From: Fen-1467 sp035519475
GTDB taxonomy: Bacteria > Verrucomicrobiota > Verrucomicrobiia > Opitutales > Opitutaceae
NCBI GenBank assembly: GCA_035519475.1
Contig: DATIWI010000232.1
Coordinates: 1 to 11,430 of the forward strand
Direction: 5' to 3'
DNA: 11,430 nucleotides
Part shown: one piece after another, positions 1 to 6,077 of the stretch
Numbering within the stretch: the stretch's first letter is position 1
How the letters are laid out: the number at the start of each line of letters is the position of its first letter
Translations under genes and position numbers: made by a program
Notes under the pieces: model-generated
The model's input: the letters and a program-made list of their open reading frames with translations, nothing else
What the model was told of the DNA's origin: nothing
Databases searched by the model: none

Positions 1-1
1 C

Positions 2-1231
2 GGGCCGGCCGAACTCGTTGTTGAAGGCGGCGCCGCCGAGCGGGCCCTCGATCATGATCTCGAGGGCGGAGACGATGCGGCCGGGCTTGCCGTGGTCCTG
101 CTCCCACGGCTGGACCGCGCCCGGGAGCCGGAGATTGGAGACGGTGAAGCCGGTGAGGCCGGCCTTGGGTTTCGCGCCGCGGCCGGCGGCGCCTTCGTCG
201 CGGATCTCGCCGCCGGAGCCGGTGGAGGCGCCGGGAAAAGGGGAGATCGCCGTCGGGTGGTTGTGGGTCTCGACCTTGCAGACGACGTGGATGTCCTCCG
301 CGTGCGCGGCGTACTCCCCGGTGCGCGGGTCGACGAAGAACCGGCCGCCCCGGGTGCCCTCGAGCACGGCGGCGTTGTCCCGGTAAGCGGAGAGGATCCC
401 GTCGCGGTGCCGCTCGTAGGTGTGCTTGATCATCTGGAACAGCGAGCGGTCGCGGCGGGTGCCGTCGATCTCCCAGGTGGCGTTGAAGATCTTGTGGCGG
501 CAGTGTTCGGAGTTCGCCTGGGCAAACATCATCAGCTCGACATCGCTGGGGTCGCGGCCGAGGCCCTGGAAGGATTTGACGAGGTAATCGATCTCGTCGT
601 CGGCGAGCGCCAGGCCGAGGGCGCGGTCGGCGGCGACGAGGGCGGCGCGGCCCTGGGCGAGAACCGGCACGGTGGCCACGGGGCGGGGGGCTTCGTGGCG
701 GAAAAGCACCGCGCAGGCGGCCAGGTCGTCGAAGACGACTTGCGTCATGCGGTCGTGGAGCCGGGCCGCGAGGGCGGCGCGCTGCTTGGGTCGAAGGTCG
801 AAGGTCGAAGGTCGAACGCGGGTCGGTTCAGAGCCTTCGACGCTCGACTCTGGACTCTCGGCTCCTTCGCCGAGCGCGAGCGTATACTGGATCACCCGTT
901 CGATGCGCTTGACCTTGGCGAGGCCGCAGGTGTGGGCGATGTCGGTGGCCTTGGAGGACCACGGGGAGATGGTGCCGGGGCGCGGCGCCACGATCTGCGC
1001 GAGGCCGGTGACCGGGGCGGCGGCGCGGCGCGGACCATAGGTGAGGAGCTTCGCCAACACGTCGCCCTCGCCGGAGGTCAATGCGGCGGAGGTCTCGACG
1101 AGATGCACAAACTCGGCGCCAACGGCGCCGACGGAAAGGGCGCCCGGCGCACCGAGGGCGGCAGTCAGATCGCGGCGGAGCCTGTCGAGGCGGAAGGGTG
1201 AGAAGGCAGGAGAGCCGCGGAGGATCAGCAT
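2..1231 (-). CDS. purL: Phosphoribosylformylglycinamidine synthase, long single-chain form (partial, N-terminal 410 residues)
   Basis: FGAM synthase converts FGAR, glutamine and ATP to FGAM in the cytoplasm (step 4 of IMP synthesis). The visible part begins MLILRGSPAFSPFR and follows the long proteobacterial type: a PurS-like N-terminal domain (about 1-118), a linker, then the first synthetase domain. Hallmarks are RPGTISPWSSKATDIAH (84-100), ANSEHCRHKIFNA (239-251), KVETHNHPTAISPFPGA (319-335) and GSGGEIRDEGAAGRGAKPKAG (about 338-358). The family is about 1,300 residues and carries its own C-terminal glutaminase, so roughly two thirds lies beyond the left edge. The ATG at 1231 fits the family start exactly, although I see no good Shine-Dalgarno sequence. 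Residues 121-148, low in complexity and rich in E, S, P and R, are about 24 residues longer than the same loop in E. coli PurL as I recall it. They are encoded by a heptamer repeat tract. The frame stays open throughout, so the gene looks functional. It is transcribed divergently from purF and purM. Confidence 0.95.
   Translation of the reverse strand, partial: MLILRGSPAFSPFRLDRLRRDLTAALGAPGALSVGAVGAEFVHLVETSAALTSGEGDVLAKLLTYGPRRAAAPVTGLAQIVAPRPGTISPWSSKATDIAHTCGLAKVKRIERVIQYTLALGEGAESPESSVEGSEPTRVRPSTFDLRPKQRAALAARLHDRMTQVVFDDLAACAVLFRHEAPRPVATVPVLAQGRAALVAADRALGLALADDEIDYLVKSFQGLGRDPSDVELMMFAQANSEHCRHKIFNATWEIDGTRRDRSLFQMIKHTYERHRDGILSAYRDNAAVLEGTRGGRFFVDPRTGEYAAHAEDIHVVCKVETHNHPTAISPFPGASTGSGGEIRDEGAAGRGAKPKAGLTGFTVSNLRLPGAVQPWEQDHGKPGRIVSALEIMIEGPLGGAAFNNEFGRP
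789..865. repeat. Heptamer tandem repeat tract inside purL
   Basis: Four perfect tandem copies of GGTCGAA occupy 789-816 (TTCGACC on the coding strand). They are followed by a degenerate stretch, then two related heptamers, CGACTCT and GGACTCT, at 845-858. The tract encodes purL residues of about 121-148, a loop absent from the E. coli protein as I remember it. Because 7 is not a multiple of 3, four copies read in successive frames (VRPSTFDLRP). The total insertion must therefore be a multiple of three to keep purL open, and it does. Confidence 0.85.
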
Positions 1232-1559
1232 GGTCGAGGTAGCGGGAGGCTCACAAACATCGTGCGCGCGGTCAAGGAGGCGAAGCGGGATAATTCAGGC
1301 GAACTGAGCCACGGAAGACGCCGATGAACCTGACTCAAGCCGGAGGGATGGCCAAAAGAGGCACCCGACTTCGCCCAGGTTTCGACGGGCAGGCAAAAGC
1401 GCAACAGGGCCGAGGCTTGTCCACTGGGTGGAGCGCATTGGCCCCAAGGCGCTTTGCCCGTTTGCCCTCAAGTCAGCGTGTTGAGGTCAACCCGCTCCGC
1501 GTTCAGGCCGACCGCGAATAGAATCGACGCGACGCCCCGAATCATCTTGGTCAAGGGCC
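1232..1559. other. Gene-free stretch between purL and the metalloprotease gene
   Basis: This 328-base spacer separates the purL start (minus) from the metalloprotease start (plus), so it should hold both promoters. I see no convincing coding frame; the short open frames have no family features and no good ribosome-binding sites. The right half (about 1431-1500) holds copy A of the inverted palindromic repeat. A TAGAAT hexamer at 1519-1524 could be a -10 for the downstream gene, but no clear -35 stands at the right distance. Confidence 0.6.
1431..1500 (+). repeat. Dispersed palindromic repeat, copy A
   Basis: Two palindromic cores define the element. The first is GCGC-N-TTGG-CC-CCAA-N-GCGC (1433-1452) and the second is GTTGAGGTCAAC (1480-1491), followed by a CGCTCC-like tail. 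The same order of motifs, at nearly the same distance (59 against 57 bases), occurs in reverse orientation at 4241-4305. The two copies are diverged but alignable, like REP-type intergenic repeats. It lies upstream of the metalloprotease gene. Confidence 0.7.
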
Positions 1560-4193
1560 GTGCCCCTCGGTTCCTCCCTGCGAAGCGCCTCTCGCTTGGT
1601 CTTTCGCCTCGATCGCGACCTCGCGCGACTCTTTTCCTGGGTTGCACTGTTGCTTTTTGCCCTGGCGCTTGCGGCGCCGAACTCCCGCGGGAAGGACGCA
1701 ACCCCCAAGCACTACCTTACTTTCCAGATCGGTTATGTCGGCAGCGCCACCAGGTCGTCGCAGGATGCCGACGGGCAGGGCGAGACCAGTCTTGAGGTGA
1801 ACGACCGCTTCAGCGGCAGGATCGAAGTGCGGCCGACCGAAGCATACGACCTTCCGACCGACCAATCGGCCGAAGCCCAGCTCAAAGAGGCGGAGGCCAT
1901 GCGCGCTGCGGTGCTGGCCGGAGATGTCGAGAAATTGCACAAGACCACGCCCCGACTATTGGTCACGTGGTTTCCGCGGGGCGATCGTGTGGAAATCACG
2001 GGCAGGATATCCGAAACCAAGACGTCGCGTGGATCCAGGAGTGCGCATGGGGAGACTCGGGCGAGCAGCGACGACGGGACCGAAACCTACAAGGGCCAGA
2101 AAGTGTTTGAGGGAAATGTCGTCAACGCCTTCGTCAAGATCCGCGCGGAGGAAAAACGCTACGACCTCCAGTTCACGCTCATGCCCGACATGGCCACAAC
2201 GGGGGAAGCGGTGCACCAGACCCTCGTCCGCGATCACACGGAAGAGGGGCACAACACCCATTCGGAGTCCGAGGCCAACGTGCCCCTGGATATGGGACCG
2301 GGCCAGATGAATCTTGGCTATAGCAACTACCTGATCGTGGCCGACGTGAAAGGCCAGGCCCTCGCGGGTGAGGCGGGCGAGCTGATCGGCACCACCCGGA
2401 TTCCGGTCCCGAAGCCGGCGGGTTGGGATGGTTCGTGGGACATTGCGCTCGATGTCTCTTGGCAGATCGACGTGACCCTTCCTCCGGTTGAGCTGTTCAT
2501 CACCGCCGCCGGCTACGACGAGTGGCGGCCGGAGGGCAACCTCAAGAAACCGACTGAGCCCGGCAACCAGCTGGTAGCACGCGCCACCGTCGTTGCGAAG
2601 GAGGGACAGGGGACGTTCGTGCCCAGGGTGAAGAACATCCATTTCCAGCTGCTCGATACCTCGCGCGAACCCGGGGTGTGCCTGAACTGGCCGCTAAACG
2701 CCAAGGACCAGGACTACGATCTGCGACTGGCGGCGGTTGCGGGCGGCACCCTCAGCCGATCGGACCAGATCCTCGAAGTCGCCGATCCGAAACGAGACGA
2801 GAAGGGACAGCCCTATGCCGAGGTGCAGATCGACAGTTACGACTTCGGTGGTCGCGCCTTGCTGCGTGCCGTCTGTCTGCTGAATGACGGGCGCGAAATC
2901 GAGGGGGTGATGCAAGAGGTGGGCGAGACGCCGCGTTTGCCCAAGATGAAAGCTCCGGGCTGGATCGCGGACACCTGGCGCAAGGCGCACCACGCCGAGA
3001 AACTCGCCGACGAGGATGACAACGAGAAGGTCGAGGGACAGAAGGACAATGGCGACGGCTTCACACTCTACGAGGAGTACCGCGGTTGGGTCGTGAACGG
3101 AATGCGCCTCGAAGGCGATCCCGAGGGGAAGGATTTCTTCGTGCTGAACCTTATCGGCGGCGACGCGGAATCCGGCATCGATCTGTTTGAGCAACTCTCG
3201 GAGTTGAAGGTGCACTCCAAATTGCGGCGCGGTGAGATGTCGGAGAAGACGCGCCTGATGAATGGCAACCACCGCGACGCGCCGCACCGCGTGGACCAAC
3301 ACGGCGTGTGGGTGCAGCAGTACGTGGATGATCCCAAGGGAACCAAGGACGGCGCGACGGGAAAGGAAAAACTGCGCAGTACGGGCGCTTCCACGGCGCT
3401 GACAAAAGCGGGCGTGGCCGGCCGGCCGGGCATCGTGCTCGGTGTCGGTATTCTCGCCCGCGATAATACCGAGGGCGATTTCAGCAAGCCATTCAACCTG
3501 CCGGCGCAGGATGCGATTTTTGCCTGGGACCGCGCCATCGCGCACGAGCTGCTGCATTCGGTGGGCGTCGAGCATCACGGCCCGGACGACACCACCGGTT
3601 ACTCATTTTCCTTCGTGCCGCCAAACGTGCCGGACAACAAGATTGGACGGCCCCACTATCGCTTGGACGGCGAGACGGTCGTCAATCTGTTGGAAGAGAA
3701 TGGGCATGATCTCGCGGCGCAGGCCTATCCTTTGTATGTAAAGATGCGGGAAATGCTGGTGGCATCGGGTTTGGGTGCGCTGATCGAGAGTCTCTATGGT
3801 AAGTCATTTCAGGATAAACCGGTCGGCTCCCCGGCATTCAAGGCGTTCGTTGATGAATACATCGATCAATTGACGCGGGCGGTATTCGGCGCACGCGGCA
3901 TGGTGGGACAGGAGCACTTCTCCCACTCGGGCGATCAGGACTGCGTGATGCGGTATTATTTTGCCAAATTCTACGACGCGAAGAATACGAAGGAAAAGAC
4001 CGTGTATCTGGTGACGCCGGGCACGGAGCGCATCGGTTTGGAAATCTGCCGATCGGCCAAGGGCACGGGCGCCAATGCGCCGAATCCTCCCAATCTCCCG
4101 CAGTCGCGCTACGGCGACGCGGCGCAAGGCGCGGGCAATTGCTTCGCGCAAATCTGCCCCAACGACGCGATCCCGCCGAGGAAGACGAAATGA
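1560..4193 (+). CDS. Secreted metzincin-type zinc metalloprotease with degenerate EF-hand-like segment
   Basis: This 877-residue exported protein is probably a zinc endopeptidase; its substrate is unknown. A GTG start gives a basic N-terminus and a hydrophobic segment at 24-39 (WVALLLFALALAAP), a likely signal peptide. A TTG at 1596 is an alternative start. Residues of about 50-470 form a long beta-rich-looking region I do not recognise. NGDGFTLYEEYRGW (497-510) resembles an EF-hand/thrombospondin type-3 calcium loop, but the first ligand position is Lys. HELLHSVGVEHHG (662-674) matches the metzincin zinc motif HExxHxxGxxH: ligands H662, H666 and H672, catalytic E663. CVMRYYF, with Met797, is a plausible Met-turn, about 135 residues after the zinc site, which is longer than usual. 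The C-terminus has Cys residues (CRSAKG and CFAQICPND) that could form disulfides. Its stop overlaps the next gene's start (ATGA), so the two are probably translated together. The zinc motif is clear; the metzincin subfamily is unknown. Confidence 0.9.
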   Translation: MPLGSSLRSASRLVFRLDRDLARLFSWVALLLFALALAAPNSRGKDATPKHYLTFQIGYVGSATRSSQDADGQGETSLEVNDRFSGRIEVRPTEAYDLPTDQSAEAQLKEAEAMRAAVLAGDVEKLHKTTPRLLVTWFPRGDRVEITGRISETKTSRGSRSAHGETRASSDDGTETYKGQKVFEGNVVNAFVKIRAEEKRYDLQFTLMPDMATTGEAVHQTLVRDHTEEGHNTHSESEANVPLDMGPGQMNLGYSNYLIVADVKGQALAGEAGELIGTTRIPVPKPAGWDGSWDIALDVSWQIDVTLPPVELFITAAGYDEWRPEGNLKKPTEPGNQLVARATVVAKEGQGTFVPRVKNIHFQLLDTSREPGVCLNWPLNAKDQDYDLRLAAVAGGTLSRSDQILEVADPKRDEKGQPYAEVQIDSYDFGGRALLRAVCLLNDGREIEGVMQEVGETPRLPKMKAPGWIADTWRKAHHAEKLADEDDNEKVEGQKDNGDGFTLYEEYRGWVVNGMRLEGDPEGKDFFVLNLIGGDAESGIDLFEQLSELKVHSKLRRGEMSEKTRLMNGNHRDAPHRVDQHGVWVQQYVDDPKGTKDGATGKEKLRSTGASTALTKAGVAGRPGIVLGVGILARDNTEGDFSKPFNLPAQDAIFAWDRAIAHELLHSVGVEHHGPDDTTGYSFSFVPPNVPDNKIGRPHYRLDGETVVNLLEENGHDLAAQAYPLYVKMREMLVASGLGALIESLYGKSFQDKPVGSPAFKAFVDEYIDQLTRAVFGARGMVGQEHFSHSGDQDCVMRYYFAKFYDAKNTKEKTVYLVTPGTERIGLEICRSAKGTGANAPNPPNLPQSRYGDAAQGAGNCFAQICPNDAIPPRKTK
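4178..4184 (+). promoter_or_regulatory. Ribosome-binding site for the protease-partner gene
   Basis: GAGGAAG lies 5 bases before ATG 4190, within the last codons of the metalloprotease gene. It supports ATG 4190 over the in-frame TTG at 4139. The ATG overlaps the upstream TGA stop (ATGA), consistent with translational coupling. Confidence 0.65.
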
Positions 4194-5845
4194 TGAAGAC
4201 CTCACCCGCATTCCTTCGCGGCATTGGGTTCTCCGATTGGTGGACCGAGTTGACCTCAACGCGCTTTGCCTTGGCGAACAAACCAGCGCATTGGGGCCAT
4301 CGCGCGCCACCTTCGTTTCCTGGGCTGCGCCTCGGTTTTTTCCTTGCAGCCTGTCTCGTTTGGGCATCTGCGCCACTTCCCGCAGCCGCCGCCGAAACAC
4401 TTGGGCCCGCAATCTCCCTCTCCGTGCGCGGCGTCGGCGACGGCATCGTCGAACAGGGCGAACCGCTCCGCGTCACCGTGCGCCTCGCTGCGCCGCGCGG
4501 CGTGGCTGGCTCGATCGAACTCGCCCCGGCGAGCGGGACGTGGAGCGACGCAATTGCTGTCGAACTCGCGCCGGCGGCAGGCGGTGCGGCGGTGGCCCGC
4601 GCGGAGGCGGTGGGGAAGCCCACGACTCCGAACGCGACGCTGAATGCGAAACGGATTGCCGGCGGGCTCTGGTTGATTTCTTCAACGTCGATGGAGCGGA
4701 TCGTGCCGGGCGACTACGTGGTCCGGGCGCGACTCGCGCTCGCGGGCGGCAGCGGTTGGAACGGTGAAGTCATTGCTGGCGCGCTGCCCATCCAAGTTTC
4801 GGCGTCGTCGGACTCGGCCTATCGTGTGACGCAGCGTGCGATCAATCGCGCTCACGAAGCTTTGCTGGGCGGGCGCAGCGAGGAAGCCGCGTCGATCGTC
4901 GACGCGGTGTTGCAGCGCACGCCGGACGACGAGCGACTCTTGACGGTGCGCGCGGACATCGCCAATCGCGCAGGCAATCCCATGGCGGCATTCATCTGTC
5001 TGAACCGGGCTGATCGCGTGAGCCCACCGACCGGCGAGGGCCCACCCCCGTTTGAACGGGAAGAACTGGCGGCGCGCGCCCAGGCATCTCTGACCGGTGA
5101 CAAACCAGCTGCGATGAATCCGCCCGCCTGGTCGTGGCCTCCGGCAGCCGTGCTTGCCGTGCCGGACGTTGAACTCCTGGCGCTGACGAAACCGAAAGCG
5201 GTCTCGAGTCCCACGTTACCGGCAGCGGCCAATCCTCCGGCGGGTGCAATGACGACTCCGGCGAAGAGCACAGCCATTCCGGCACCGACGCCAGCGGTCG
5301 CGCCCACGAATCTATCTCCGGCGATTGCTGGCGGGGCGGCAAACGCCGCGATCGTGCCTTCGGCCGAGCTCTCCGACGCGAAGAACATCGCCGATTCCAC
5401 CGGGCAGTGGGCGGCGAGCGCCATCGCCGGCTCACAGTACGGGAAGACGCAGTACTCCGCGGCGCAGGCGACGGGCGCGCCAAATATCTCCGTCGCAGGC
5501 AACAGCCCGGACGCGTGGTGTCCGGCGAACAAGAACAGCGGCACAGACTGGCTCGAAGTCACTTTCGCGAAACCGGTTCACGCCACGGAAGTGCGCGTGC
5601 GGCAGAACGACGCCACCGGTGCGATCGCAAAGATCGAGGCCATCGAACCCGACGGTACGGCTCACCTCTGGTGGGAGGGCGTTGATCCCTATCAGGCACC
5701 CGCGGTGCGGGAGATCGCGTGGTTTGCCGTGCGCGTGCCGAGGACCGCTTACCTCGTGGCGAAGGTCAGAATCGCTCTGAACCTCGCGACGGGGCCGGGC
5801 TGGAAGGAAATCGACGCCGTGCAACTGGTCAGTGCTGCGCAGTAA
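4190..5845 (+). CDS. Secreted protein with helical-repeat region and C-terminal F5/8C-like domain; partner of the metalloprotease
   Basis: This 551-residue protein is probably exported; I cannot assign a molecular function. The hydrophobic core of a signal peptide is at about 48-61 (LGFFLAACLVWASA), with a likely cleavage after PLPAAAA (about 67-68). The N-terminal part before it is unusually long, and residues of about 18-39 are encoded by the palindromic repeat copy B. Residues of about 69-200 look beta-rich. Residues of about 205-270 (RAINRAHEALLGGRSEEAASI onward) look like one or two TPR-type helical hairpins. A Pro/Ala-rich linker covers about 290-380. The C-terminal 150 residues (SAAQATGAPN, then WLEVTFAKPVHATEVRVRQ, then GWKEIDAVQLV) resemble discoidin/F5-8C galactose-binding-like domains found in secreted planctomycete and verrucomicrobial proteins. 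The ATGA overlap with the metalloprotease gene suggests one operon and a shared role at the cell envelope or outside the cell. The domain calls rest on pattern resemblance only. Confidence 0.85.
   Translation: MMKTSPAFLRGIGFSDWWTELTSTRFALANKPAHWGHRAPPSFPGLRLGFFLAACLVWASAPLPAAAAETLGPAISLSVRGVGDGIVEQGEPLRVTVRLAAPRGVAGSIELAPASGTWSDAIAVELAPAAGGAAVARAEAVGKPTTPNATLNAKRIAGGLWLISSTSMERIVPGDYVVRARLALAGGSGWNGEVIAGALPIQVSASSDSAYRVTQRAINRAHEALLGGRSEEAASIVDAVLQRTPDDERLLTVRADIANRAGNPMAAFICLNRADRVSPPTGEGPPPFEREELAARAQASLTGDKPAAMNPPAWSWPPAAVLAVPDVELLALTKPKAVSSPTLPAAANPPAGAMTTPAKSTAIPAPTPAVAPTNLSPAIAGGAANAAIVPSAELSDAKNIADSTGQWAASAIAGSQYGKTQYSAAQATGAPNISVAGNSPDAWCPANKNSGTDWLEVTFAKPVHATEVRVRQNDATGAIAKIEAIEPDGTAHLWWEGVDPYQAPAVREIAWFAVRVPRTAYLVAKVRIALNLATGPGWKEIDAVQLVSAAQ
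4241..4305 (-). repeat. Dispersed palindromic repeat, copy B (inverted, inside a coding region)
   Basis: On the minus strand this reads GCGC-GA-TGG-CC-CCA-AT-GCGC (4305 to 4286), then about 25 variable bases, then GTTGAGGTCAAC (4260 to 4249), then CTCGGTCC. The order and spacing match copy A at 1431-1500, in the opposite orientation. It lies within the first 40 codons of the protease-partner gene and encodes about residues 18-39 there. Confidence 0.7.
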
Positions 5846-6047
5846 GGCCGGCCGAGGCGCGGGCGGGCGACCACGAGCACGGCCGGAGAACCAATTTACA
5901 GGTTGGTCATCCAGAAAGCCATTGACGAATCCCGGCGTCTCAGCGGAATGGGTGGCTTCGATCGCCCGCGAGGATGAACATCCACCGAAGGTCCCGGCAG
6001 AACCCGCTCGACCGGCGAGGTGTGGCCGCGGGGAGGCGATCCGGGTG

Positions 6048-6074
6048 GGCCGGCGGCGCCGGCCGGGAGAGGAG
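6048..6074 (+). promoter_or_regulatory. GC hairpin and purine-rich ribosome-binding region before purF
   Basis: GGCCGGC and GCCGGCC (6048-6064) form a 7-base-pair stem with a 3-base loop. It is directly followed by GGGAGAGGAG (6065-6074), a purine-rich ribosome-binding region ending 3 bases before ATG 6078. The ribosome-binding site fixes the purF start. Whether the hairpin affects translation is inference. The 232-base gap before purF shows no recognisable riboswitch. Confidence 0.5.
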
Positions 6075-6077
6075 AAT

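Noticed and set aside
789..816. CRISPR-like array
   Set aside because: The units are 7 bases, directly abutting, with no spacers, and lie within purL.
92..1201. A 369-codon open frame on the plus strand opposite purL
   Set aside because: It is in codon register with purL on the other strand and is low-complexity Gly/Ala/Arg/Val-rich. The minus strand carries unmistakable PurL motifs.
1324..1521. A 65-codon plus-strand frame upstream of the metalloprotease
   Set aside because: It overlaps the palindromic repeat, has no recognisable features and no convincing ribosome-binding site.
1519..1524. TAGAAT as a -10 promoter element for the metalloprotease gene
   Set aside because: No acceptable -35 about 17 bases upstream; a single hexamer is not enough to call a promoter.
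2694..3578. A 294-codon minus-strand frame inside the metalloprotease gene
   Set aside because: Opposite-strand shadow; the plus frame holds the zinc motif and a coupled stop.
4139..4189. TTG start for the protease partner
   Set aside because: It lies within the metalloprotease coding region without a good ribosome-binding site, whereas ATG 4190 has GAGGAAG and an ATGA overlap.
1431..4305. Composite transposon carrying the metalloprotease gene
   Set aside because: The flanking repeats are only about 65 bases and diverged, no transposase is present, and copy B lies inside the next gene.
5832..6077. An 82-codon N-terminal extension of purF
   Set aside because: The catalytic Cys of PurF must become N-terminal after a short propeptide is removed. 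The extension is low-complexity, and a ribosome-binding site stands just before ATG 6078.
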